DNA of 64,000 nt, taken from the NCBI GenBank assembly GCA_020723965.1, contig DYHW01000003.1, forward strand, positions 1 through 64,000. The letters are read 5' to 3'. This document shows positions 35,743 through 44,366 of this stretch, piece by piece. The stretch is from Melioribacter sp. Lineage in GTDB: Bacteria > Bacteroidota > Ignavibacteria > Ignavibacteriales > Melioribacteraceae. The notes under the pieces were generated by a model. The model saw only the letters and a list, made by a program, of their open reading frames with translations, was not told the DNA's origin and did no database searches. Each line of letters opens with the position of its first letter. The first letter of the stretch is position 1. The position numbers were made by a program, and so were the translations under genes.

Positions 35743-37743
35743 TTAAGAACCTTCTTCCAACAGCCAAGTGTCTGCCATAGTTTCGTTAATCCTTTCTATA
35801 AAGCGTGAAGGTTTTGCAAATGTAATTCCTTGATGCCTATCGAAAATTTGCATCGGATAACAGACATATAAATTATTCTTTGCTCGGGTTGAAGCAACGT
35901 ACATCAGGCGGCGTTCTTCTTCTAAAGTTTCTAATTTTTCGAACGATTGACTTGAAGGAAAAAAACCGTCCAATGCATGAATGATGAACACTGTGTGCCA
36001 TTCAAGTCCCTTAGCGGAATGAATTGTTGATAGATTTAGAAATTCTTTTTCTTTGTCCGCGGGTTCAAGATCTATAGCACTATCTTGCGGCGGATCAAGC
36101 GCCATATCAGAAAGGAAGCTCTCTATACTTCTGTAATTTTCTGCAATGTTCAGAAAAATTTCTAAATCTTTTTTCCGTTTGTTAAAATCATCATATTTAT
36201 CAATAAAAATCGGCTCATAATATTTGAATGCTAATTCTGCTTTATCAGCGGGCATTAAATTCTTTGTATGAATGTCATGGATCAATTTGAATAGATTGAA
36301 AATCTTATCGCTGTATTTTTTGCTGATATCGGTTACAGGATCATTCTTAAGTGAAATCTTAGATGCAGCAATTTCATCCATAATAGTCTTTGCTTTTCTG
36401 GGTCCTATTCCTTCATGTAAAAGAAGAACTCGGTACCAGCTTACATAATCGGTTGGGTTGGCTGCAATGCGAAGAAAGGCAAGAAGGTCTTTGATGTGAG
36501 CAGTTTCGATGAACTTCATCCCTCCGTATTTCATGTATGGAATGTTCGTTTTGTTCAATTCGATTTCCAAATTGAATGAATGAAATGAAGCTCTGAATAA
36601 AACTGCAATATCGCTCAACAGTACACCTTCTTCACGCAGCTCGAGAATTCTTTCTGCGATAAATCGAGACTGCATATTTTCATTTGCTGCAGAAATTATA
36701 CCTGGAAGTTCGCCGCCCTTCTTTCTTGTGAAAAGATGTTTCGGATATTTTTCAAATGCAGAATCGATTATATAATTGCTGAAATTCAAGATCTCCTGTG
36801 TGCTTCGATAATTTTCTTCGAGAGTAATAATTTTTACATCCTTAAATAGTTTTGGAAACTCCATTATGTTTTTGAAGTTCGCGCCGCGGAAAGAATAAAT
36901 CGATTGAGAATCATCGCCAACAACCATTATATTGTTTTGCAGTTGCGCTAATCCTTGGATTATTTCTGCTTGAAGTTTATTTGTATCTTGATATTCATCG
37001 ACCATCACATACTTGATTGTAGAGAGGAATGATTTAGCAGCCGGAGACATATCAAATAAAAAGCGGCGAAGATATACTAGAAGATCATCGTAATCGAGAA
37101 GATTATTTTGCCGTTTGTACAAATCATAGAGCTTATTTATCTCCTTGAATCTGCCTGTATATTCAGCAAAGTGAGGATACTCTTCTTCAAGAATAACATT
37201 GATTTCTTTGCGGGTGTTTACGCTTAAACTGATAACTTTATGAATGGATTGTTTGTTGGGAAATCTTTTTTTGAGTTGAGATAAATTCAGTTGCCCACGG
37301 ATCAAGTTAATTACATCTTCGCTGTCGCCCTGGTCAAGAATCGTAAATCCATTATCTAATTTTACTGCCTTAGCATATTTACGAAGCGTAATATTAGCAA
37401 AAGAATGAAACGTTCCACCATTTATTTTAGAGCAGCGGCTGTCAAGCAGTATTGCCGCACGGTCCATCATTTGTTTTGCCGCTTTACGCGTGAAGGTTAA
37501 AAGCAAGATCGAAGCTGGATCATTTCCTAATTCAGTTAAACGAGCTACACGATAAACTAAAGTTCTTGTTTTGCCGCTTCCTGCTCCGGCTATCACAAGA
37601 TAAGCTCCGTCAATTGCGCTAACCGCTTCATACTGAGCAGCATTCAATTGTTCAAAATAATTTATCTTAAACTTGGGTTCATCGATTTGCGGATTTGTTT
37701 GCTGCAGCCCTGAAACACTTTTAAGAACAAATTTCTTTACCAT
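35743..37743 (-). CDS. UvrD/PcrA-type superfamily 1 DNA helicase
   Basis: A 666-residue ATP-driven 3'-5' helicase. Motifs in order are Q motif LNAAQYEAV, Walker A AGAGSGKT (52-59), TFTRKAAKQMMDRA (Ia), VDEYQDTNKLQ (II), VGDDSQSIYSFRGA (III), ITLEENYRSTQEILNFSN (IV), LSTIHSAKGLEWHTVFI (V) and EEERRLMYVASTRAK (VI). PcrA/UvrD act in repair and replication restart. The N-terminus has a ~30-residue extension. Its start overlaps the stop of the membrane-anchored unknown by one base. Assignment to UvrD versus another paralogue is not possible from this alone. Confidence 0.93.
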   Translation of the reverse strand: MVKKFVLKSVSGLQQTNPQIDEPKFKINYFEQLNAAQYEAVSAIDGAYLVIAGAGSGKTRTLVYRVARLTELGNDPASILLLTFTRKAAKQMMDRAAILLDSRCSKINGGTFHSFANITLRKYAKAVKLDNGFTILDQGDSEDVINLIRGQLNLSQLKKRFPNKQSIHKVISLSVNTRKEINVILEEEYPHFAEYTGRFKEINKLYDLYKRQNNLLDYDDLLVYLRRFLFDMSPAAKSFLSTIKYVMVDEYQDTNKLQAEIIQGLAQLQNNIMVVGDDSQSIYSFRGANFKNIMEFPKLFKDVKIITLEENYRSTQEILNFSNYIIDSAFEKYPKHLFTRKKGGELPGIISAANENMQSRFIAERILELREEGVLLSDIAVLFRASFHSFNLEIELNKTNIPYMKYGGMKFIETAHIKDLLAFLRIAANPTDYVSWYRVLLLHEGIGPRKAKTIMDEIAASKISLKNDPVTDISKKYSDKIFNLFKLIHDIHTKNLMPADKAELAFKYYEPIFIDKYDDFNKRKKDLEIFLNIAENYRSIESFLSDMALDPPQDSAIDLEPADKEKEFLNLSTIHSAKGLEWHTVFIIHALDGFFPSSQSFEKLETLEEERRLMYVASTRAKNNLYVCYPMQIFDRHQGITFAKPSRFIERINETMADTWLLEEGS

Positions 37744-38267
37744 TATTTGCGGAGGGCTTTCGGTTTATTCAGTATTTCTGAAATCAAAATCATTTCACGA
37801 AGCGTTGAAGGTTTTTTTATTTTCTTTTTTATATCCAAAGTTCTTGTGCTCAACTGCTCAGTCTGAACCTTAATTGCTGTTGTTAAAGGTTGAATACGTT
37901 TTGTACTTTTGGCTGTTTCGAGTGATGAATAAGTATCGAAATTAACCGTCTTAATTTCTTTTTTTATTTCAGAGGTTTTTTCGAGCGATACTGTTTCCGA
38001 TTCAGTTTCCCAATTTCTCTCGTAATCTTGCGGAGAATGTTTTGAAGGAAGGGGAGGATATTCTCCTCCCGTCTTCGGAATTTTCATGCCGAACAATTCT
38101 TCAAAAATATCTGTTGAAGAATAACTTTGCTTTTCTTTTTGCAGTGTTGTTCCAGTACGGTGCTGAGCAGGTTTTGGTTTTTGCTGTTGTTTCTTTTTAC
38201 CAAAAACAGAGCTAAGCAAACTCCATAAAACAAAAAAGAAAATAATATATTCAAGAAGATTATCCAT
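37743..38267 (-). CDS. Membrane-anchored protein of unknown function
   Basis: I do not recognise this gene. From the ATG at 38267 ([20 protein letters not shown]) it encodes about 174 residues. One N-terminal transmembrane helix is followed by a charged cytosolic tail rich in Lys, Gln, Pro, Ser and Thr and largely disordered by composition. A short conserved-looking segment, [21 protein letters not shown], stands at about residues 50-70, and a helix [18 protein letters not shown] closes it. Its start overlaps the floA stop (ATGGATAA) and its stop overlaps the helicase start. Coupling to floA suggests a membrane-microdomain partner, but that is only inference. Confidence 0.7.
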   Translation of the reverse strand: MDNLLEYIIFFFVLWSLLSSVFGKKKQQQKPKPAQHRTGTTLQKEKQSYSSTDIFEELFGMKIPKTGGEYPPLPSKHSPQDYERNWETESETVSLEKTSEIKKEIKTVNFDTYSSLETAKSTKRIQPLTTAIKVQTEQLSTRTLDIKKKIKKPSTLREMILISEILNKPKALRK

Positions 38268-39255
38268 TCTTATCTTTATCCTTCTTTTCTTCTGGTTTAG
38301 CAATAGAAGTTCTCATTTCGGTATCAGCTTGAACATTTCTCATGTTGTAATAATCCATAACGCCAAGACGTCCGCTTCTAAACGCATCTGCCATTGCTTT
38401 TGGAACTTCTGCTTCGGCTTCAACTACTTTTGCTCTCATTCTGGCAACTTCGGCATTCATTTCTTGTTCGAATGCAACTGCGGCTGCGCGTCTCTCTTCG
38501 GCTTTAGCGCGGGCTACTTTTAAATCAGCTTCGGCTTGGTCTGTTTGAAGAATTGCGCCGATGTTTGAACCTACATCTACATCGGCAATATCAATCGAAA
38601 GAATTTCAAATGCCGTACCGGCGTCAAGTCCTTTTGAAAGAACTACTTTTGAAATACTATCGGGATTTTCGAGAACCGCTTTATGAGAACTGCTCGAGCC
38701 GATTGTTGAAACTATACCTTCTCCAACTCGGGCAAGAATTGTTGCCTCGCCAGCTCCGCCAACTAACCTTTCAAGATTTGTTCTAACAGTGATCCTCGCA
38801 ATAGCTTTAAGCTGAATACCATCTTTGGCAACTGCAGCAACTAATGGCGTTTCAATAACTTTAGGTATGACTGACATCTTAACAGCTTCAAGAACATCGC
38901 GTCCAGCAAGATCGATTGCTGCGGCTTTATCAAATTCAAGATCGATGTTTGCTTTGTTAGCAGAGATAAGTGCATTTACGACATTTGAAACATTTCCGCC
39001 TGCAAGATAATGTGCCTCTAACATAGAGATGTTCAAATTCAAGCCGGCTTTTGTAGCCGCTATTAAATTTCTTATGATTATTTGCGGCGAAACTTTTCTT
39101 AGCCGCATTCCAATCAAATCCTTAAAAATTCGTGTTTTTACGCCTGAAAAGTATGCTGTTATGAATAAACCGATCGGAACGAAATAGAGAATCATAAAAA
39201 GAAATATGATTCCCAAAAATATTACTAGAACAGAAATTCCCGTTAACGCTTCCAT
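38260..39255 (-). CDS. floA: Flotillin-like protein FloA
   Basis: A 331-residue scaffold of functional membrane microdomains. One hydrophobic hairpin lies at about 8-35. An SPFH-like region follows, with [41 protein letters not shown] and [22 protein letters not shown]. An alanine/glutamate-rich coiled coil reaches to about 300 and ends [17 protein letters not shown]. The sequence matches Bacillus YqfA/FloA. A good ribosome site, AAAGGAGT, precedes the ATG. NfeD, the frequent neighbour of flotillins, is absent; the unknown one-TM protein is downstream instead. Confidence 0.95.
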   Translation of the reverse strand: MEALTGISVLVIFLGIIFLFMILYFVPIGLFITAYFSGVKTRIFKDLIGMRLRKVSPQIIIRNLIAATKAGLNLNISMLEAHYLAGGNVSNVVNALISANKANIDLEFDKAAAIDLAGRDVLEAVKMSVIPKVIETPLVAAVAKDGIQLKAIARITVRTNLERLVGGAGEATILARVGEGIVSTIGSSSSHKAVLENPDSISKVVLSKGLDAGTAFEILSIDIADVDVGSNIGAILQTDQAEADLKVARAKAEERRAAAVAFEQEMNAEVARMRAKVVEAEAEVPKAMADAFRSGRLGVMDYYNMRNVQADTEMRTSIAKPEEKKDKDKNG

Positions 39256-39878
39256 TTTTTACTCCTTTGTTTCAATTTAATTTTTCTTTAATGAAAGATA
39301 TACATAAGGCGTGATTTATACAATACTACTCTTTTCTACTTTGCTTTGGAATAAATAAAAGAATTAAAATTTTTTACATGCTTACAATTATGTCTCTTTT
39401 TTTTCATAATTAACTTTAAGATATTTATTACATTTCTTTGTTTAGTGTGAGTTATTGAAGTTACGCAAAGAAGCAAAAAAAAATGATTCTGTCATTCCGT
39501 CCCGACGTCTCGACTGAGCTCGACGAAGTCTTGTCGGGATCGGAATCTCGTTCTGAACGAAGTGAAGAATCTAAAAACTTCCTTTTTACTAGATTCTGAG
39601 ATTCTTCACTCCACTTCGTTCCGTTCAGAATGATCCCGCAATTGCGGGACGTAACTTCAGTTAGATATTAATTTTCTATAATTCTTGAAAGAGAGTAATC
39701 TAACGTGAAAAATATGTATAGTTTGGTCATTCATTGTCAATACTTCTCAACATGTTAAAGCAATTGAAGCATCTATAATAGACCGTTTATGAAAAAGCCC
39801 TAAATATTTCATTTTGTAAAAACATAAAATAGTTTTATACTATTATAGAGTTACGAACAATCTTTGGAAATATTACCT
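39256..39878. other. Long non-coding region with promoters and an intergenic repeat
   Basis: This is the only gap over 300 bases in the window. It separates floA (leftward) from the large activator gene (rightward), so it must hold divergent promoters. It is very AT-rich on both sides, with the GC-richer inverted repeat in the middle. I see no small reading frame with family signs, no tRNA and no recognisable riboswitch. Confidence 0.7.
39491..39652. repeat. Composite intergenic inverted repeat
   Basis: Three nested structures are visible. TCCCGAC (39500-39506) pairs with GTCGGGA (39533-39539). TTCTGAACGAAGTGAAGAATCT arms (39551-39572 and, inverted with two 3-base insertions, 39599-39629) form a long stem. 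TCCCGCAATTGCGGGA (39634-39649) is a perfect 16-bp palindrome. Similar sequence occurs in shortened form at 8861-8892. Dispersed elements with this kind of arm are common between genes in related genomes. No transposase is present. Confidence 0.75.
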
Positions 39879-42800
39879 ATGTTCATAGAGAAGGAAAATT
39901 CTTTTGGCATATGCATAGGCGCTTCAACTATAACTACAGTTTCTCTATGTGCTGACAATTCTAAAATTCGTGTTTTGAATTACGAAATAATACCACACCA
40001 TGGGAATCCTTCGGAAGTTATAAACAAGATATTTCTTAATGGAGTACCAGATAAATTTACTATTACTGGAAGAAGATTTAAAAGCATAATTAACGCAACA
40101 TCAATTTCTGAACCTGAAGCGATAGAAAACGCATATAAATATTTAAACCTTCGTGCTGATCTAATTGTTAGTGCAGGCGGAGAGAACTTCATCATATACA
40201 GACTTGATAAAAACGGAAAAATTTCAAAAGCATTAACTGGAAATAAATGTGCTTCCGGTACCGGTGAATTCTTCTTCCAGCAAATCAGCAGAATGGATTT
40301 AGGAATTGAAGATGCTGTTTATCTCGGACTTCAAAGTGAACCATACAGTATTTCGGGCAGATGCTCTGTATTTTGTAAATCGGATTGCACTCATGCTTTA
40401 AACAAAGGTGTTCCGAAAGAAAATGTTGTCGCGGGACTTGCAAGAATGACTGCTCAAAAAATTATTGAGCTGATAAAGAAAATTCCTCATTCTGAGGTTT
40501 TAATAATCGGCGGTGTATCACGTAATGCATCTGTCCTAAGCTTTTTAAAAAAAGAACTCAGCAATGTAACTGTGATAAGAGAATCTTCATATTTCGAAGC
40601 TCTTGGCGCTGCTTTTTATTCCATAAATAACCGTACAAAAAAAATCAATAAAAGTAATCTGTTCTGTAAAAATCATATTACTTTTAATTATCATGATGGC
40701 TTATTACTGCATCGAGCAAAAGTAAAATTTTTCCCTCACTCTGTAGATTCTGCAAAAGAAAATGATGTTTGTATTATTGGTTTGGATGTCGGATCGACCA
40801 CAACTAAAGCTGTAATTATTAGAAAATTAGATACCGCAATTTTAGCTTCAGAATATTTACGTACTAACGGAAATCCTATTCAGGCATCTATCGAATGTTA
40901 TAAAAGTTTGGCATATCAAATAAAAACACCAATAGAAATTGTCGGCTTAGGTGTTACGGGTTCAGGCAGACAAATAGCCGCACTTCATGCAAAGACCGAA
41001 GGTGTAGTTAATGAAATAATTGCACATGCCAATGCAACAATTCACTTCGATAAAGATGCCGATACAATATTCGAGATTGGCGGACAAGATGCAAAATATA
41101 CATACATAACAGCAGGTGTGCCGTCAGACTATGCAATGAATGAAGCTTGTTCAGCTGGAACTGGTTCTTTTTTAGAAGAAGCGGCAATGGAATCTCTTGG
41201 AATAAACTATTTAGATATAAGCCGTTTTGCATTTAAAGCTAAAGCGCCTCCAAATTTTAATGATCAGTGTTCGGCTTTTATCAACAGCGATATTAAGAAC
41301 GCACTTCAAGAAGGAATTTCCAAAGAAGATATTCTTGCTGGTTTGGTTTATTCAATTTGTTTGAATTATATAAACAGAGTTAAAGGAAACCGACCGGTCG
41401 GAAACAAAATTTTTATGCAAGGTGGCGTTTGTTATAATAAAGCCGTTCCTATTGCAATGGCAGCTTTAACGGGAAAGGAAATAATAGTTCCGCCTGAACC
41501 GGGTTTAATGGGTGCTTTCGGTGTTGCCTTAGAAATTAAAAAACGTTTGGAACTTAATCTGCTTGATGAAAAAAGTTTTTATTTAGAGGATTTAATATCA
41601 AGAAGTTTTTTTAATGAAAAATCTTTTCTCTGTAACGGAAGAAACCAAGAGTGCGACAGAAAATGCATTATACAACTGTTTTCAATTGACGGGAAAAAAT
41701 ATCCGTTCGGCGGGACATGTGATAAGTATTATACCATTAATTTTAAAAAACCAAGCGCTCCTATTAGTTATAACTTTGTAAAAATTAGGCAAGACTTAGT
41801 CTTTAAAGAATACTCTAAAAAAAATGATTCTATTGAATACTCTTACACTGTTGGAATCCCAAAATCATTATTAACAAACAGTTTGTATCCCCTCTATTAT
41901 AATTTTTTTACAGCGCTTGGATTAAAAGTAATATTAGGCGATTCACCTAAACAAAACGGGATTGATAAGAAAGAATCTTCGTTCTGCTTTCCGGTTGAAC
42001 TTGCACATGGTTTTTTTCAGGACTTAATAGATAAAAAAGTTGATTACATCTTCCTTCCGCATATTACTGAAACTAAGAATGACGATGATAATTTCTTTTC
42101 TAGGTCTTGTGTATTGCTTCAATCTGAAGTTTATTATTTGAAAAGTTCATTTAAAAATGATTTGAGTTCGATAAAAATTATTTCGCCAATACTAAATTTT
42201 TCAAAAGGTTACTTAGCTGCAAAAAGTGAATTTCTTAAAGTTGGTATTGAACTTAATTTTAGTCGGTCAGATACGTCTCATGCATTTGATTTTGCCATAG
42301 AGAAACAGCTTCAGATGGAAGATCATTTTAATATACTTGGTAAAAATTTTATTGAAGATTTAGAATCTGATAACAGAAAATTTGCAATCGTTCTATTTGG
42401 AAGATCTTACAACGCTTATGCTGATGAAGCTAATTTAGGAATTCCTCAAAAATTCAGCTCGAAAAATATATCTGTCATACCCCACGATTTTCTTAAGACC
42501 AAAGAGTTTGAAAGTTTTAGACATATGTATTGGGGTGCAGGCAAACAAATTTTGAAATCTGCCCGCTTGGTTAAAAATCATGATCAACTATTCGCTGTGT
42601 ATATAACAAATTTTAGCTGCGGACCCGATTCTTTCATTATTTCATATTTCAGAGATATTATGGGCGAAAAACCATCTTTGACTCTTGAGTTAGACAGCCA
42701 TTCTGCCGATGCAGGCATCAATACTCGGATTGAGGCGGCAATTGATATTTTTAAAAGTTACAGAGAGATTAAGTCAAATATTATCAATAAGAAAAATAAA

Positions 42801-44159
42801 TTAAAATCAGAGCTGTTTAATGCAAAAGACTCTAACACGATAGTTGATTCAAGCGGGGAGGAGCTTTCGATCTTTGATAAAAGTATAAAAATGCTGATTC
42901 CTTCAATGGGAAAATATGGTTCACAAGCTTTGGCAGCGGCATTCCGACATATCGGAATAAATGCCGATGTACTTCCGATTTATACTTTTGATACTCTTGC
43001 TTTGGGAAAAGGAAATACTTCTTGCAAGGAATGTATGCCGTTAATTTTAAATGTCGGTGCTCTGCTCGAATATTCCAAGAGAAGACCAAAAGATGAAAAG
43101 ACCTTACTATTCATGGCTTCAAGTGCAGGACCATGCAGATTCGGGCAATATCATGTTTATATGGAAGAACTGATCAGAAAAAAAGAGATAAAAAATTTTG
43201 GTATATATACTTTAACCGACGAAGATTCTTATAGCGGACTTGGGAATAAATTTGTTGTTCGTGCATGGACTGCAATTACAATTGCCGATGTAATTCAGAA
43301 TATTCATCATGCAATTCTTACTATTGCAGAATCGAGCAGCGAGGCTTTGACTCTACTAAACGAAGAGTGGAAAAAAATTCTTTATGAACTTGAGTTTGGT
43401 AGTTCAGAAGATATTTTTTCACAGCTTAAATTATTATCAAAAGTATTAAAAAATATTAGAAGAAAAACTAATCTTAAAGATGCTCCAAAAGTTGCCTTAA
43501 TAGGTGAAATTTATGTACGCCACGATGAATTTTCGCGTATCAATTTAATTGAACAACTAGCGTCAAAAAATATTGTTGTTAAAGTTGCTCCGGTTGGAGA
43601 ATTTATCTGCTATTCAAATTATATAGCAAAAAATTCTAACGATAAGAGTCTTACTACTAAATTAAGGTTAATGATACGCGGTAACATTCAACTTAGAATT
43701 GAAAAGAAGATTAAGAATATTTTGTCAGAATCCGGTTTTTATGAATTCGAGTTAATCGATGTTGAAAATACTATTAAGATCGGCTCAAATTTTATTCGGC
43801 CTACATTAAAAGGCGAAGCAATTTTAACTGTCGGTTCTGCCGTAAAGGATATTTTAGACCATGCACAAGGTATTATATCAATTGGTCCTTTTGGTTGTAT
43901 GCCGTCAAGAGTTTCTGAATCTATCTTAACTAACGAAATGACTCTTAAAACGAAAACTAACACATGCGGCAAATTTTATAATCAATTTGAAGATTTTATC
44001 GAGTATCTTCCGTTTCTTGCAATTGAAACAGACGGTAATAATTTCCCGCAAATAATTCAATCGAAAATTGAGATTTTTATTTTGCAAGTAGAAAGACTTC
44101 ATAAACTGCTGCGTACAAAAAAAGAGGTTAAAACAGGAGTTCTTGTAAATGATATTTAA
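39879..44159 (+). CDS. Giant BcrAD/BadFG-type activator fused to dehydratase-like domains
   Basis: A ~1,426-residue cytosolic protein of the 2-hydroxyacyl-CoA dehydratase activator superfamily. Two ASKHA ATPase modules occupy about 5-255 and 290-570. The first has NKCASGTGEFF and GRCSVFCKSDC, the second IIGLDVGSTTTKAVI, EACSAGTGSFLEEAA and NDQCSAFINSD. The cysteines in these motifs are the usual [4Fe-4S] ligands. The rest is DUF2229 and HgdB-like sequence, seen in GRSYNAYADEANLGIP, NFSCGPDSFIISYF, ELDSHSADAGINTRIEAA, CKECMPLILNVGALLEY and FGCMPSR. Relatives use ATP to make very low-potential electrons. The substrate here is unknown. I use the ATG at 39879; a TTG at 39864 is possible. The gene is monocistronic. 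Confidence 0.88.
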   Translation: MFIEKENSFGICIGASTITTVSLCADNSKIRVLNYEIIPHHGNPSEVINKIFLNGVPDKFTITGRRFKSIINATSISEPEAIENAYKYLNLRADLIVSAGGENFIIYRLDKNGKISKALTGNKCASGTGEFFFQQISRMDLGIEDAVYLGLQSEPYSISGRCSVFCKSDCTHALNKGVPKENVVAGLARMTAQKIIELIKKIPHSEVLIIGGVSRNASVLSFLKKELSNVTVIRESSYFEALGAAFYSINNRTKKINKSNLFCKNHITFNYHDGLLLHRAKVKFFPHSVDSAKENDVCIIGLDVGSTTTKAVIIRKLDTAILASEYLRTNGNPIQASIECYKSLAYQIKTPIEIVGLGVTGSGRQIAALHAKTEGVVNEIIAHANATIHFDKDADTIFEIGGQDAKYTYITAGVPSDYAMNEACSAGTGSFLEEAAMESLGINYLDISRFAFKAKAPPNFNDQCSAFINSDIKNALQEGISKEDILAGLVYSICLNYINRVKGNRPVGNKIFMQGGVCYNKAVPIAMAALTGKEIIVPPEPGLMGAFGVALEIKKRLELNLLDEKSFYLEDLISRSFFNEKSFLCNGRNQECDRKCIIQLFSIDGKKYPFGGTCDKYYTINFKKPSAPISYNFVKIRQDLVFKEYSKKNDSIEYSYTVGIPKSLLTNSLYPLYYNFFTALGLKVILGDSPKQNGIDKKESSFCFPVELAHGFFQDLIDKKVDYIFLPHITETKNDDDNFFSRSCVLLQSEVYYLKSSFKNDLSSIKIISPILNFSKGYLAAKSEFLKVGIELNFSRSDTSHAFDFAIEKQLQMEDHFNILGKNFIEDLESDNRKFAIVLFGRSYNAYADEANLGIPQKFSSKNISVIPHDFLKTKEFESFRHMYWGAGKQILKSARLVKNHDQLFAVYITNFSCGPDSFIISYFRDIMGEKPSLTLELDSHSADAGINTRIEAAIDIFKSYREIKSNIINKKNKLKSELFNAKDSNTIVDSSGEELSIFDKSIKMLIPSMGKYGSQALAAAFRHIGINADVLPIYTFDTLALGKGNTSCKECMPLILNVGALLEYSKRRPKDEKTLLFMASSAGPCRFGQYHVYMEELIRKKEIKNFGIYTLTDEDSYSGLGNKFVVRAWTAITIADVIQNIHHAILTIAESSSEALTLLNEEWKKILYELEFGSSEDIFSQLKLLSKVLKNIRRKTNLKDAPKVALIGEIYVRHDEFSRINLIEQLASKNIVVKVAPVGEFICYSNYIAKNSNDKSLTTKLRLMIRGNIQLRIEKKIKNILSESGFYEFELIDVENTIKIGSNFIRPTLKGEAILTVGSAVKDILDHAQGIISIGPFGCMPSRVSESILTNEMTLKTKTNTCGKFYNQFEDFIEYLPFLAIETDGNNFPQIIQSKIEIFILQVERLHKLLRTKKEVKTGVLVNDI

Positions 44160-44366
44160 CAATTTTGTTATATTCCTAAGGAAGAAAATTCAACTACTTA
44201 ACAGTTTTAATTTTTTTTTAATTCACACCTGTGATTGTATTATCTTTTCTTCAGCGCTAATACTTTAAAATGAGTTAATCTTTCTTGATAAGCAAACTCA
44301 CTATCTTTATATTTAAGAAACAATTTAGAGCGTTTTGTTGTTAGTATATAAACGGAAGGAAATAAA

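Noticed and set aside
39481-39660. CRISPR array in the long intergenic region
   Set aside because: The repeats are inverted and unevenly spaced, with no direct repeat and spacer pattern and no cas gene.
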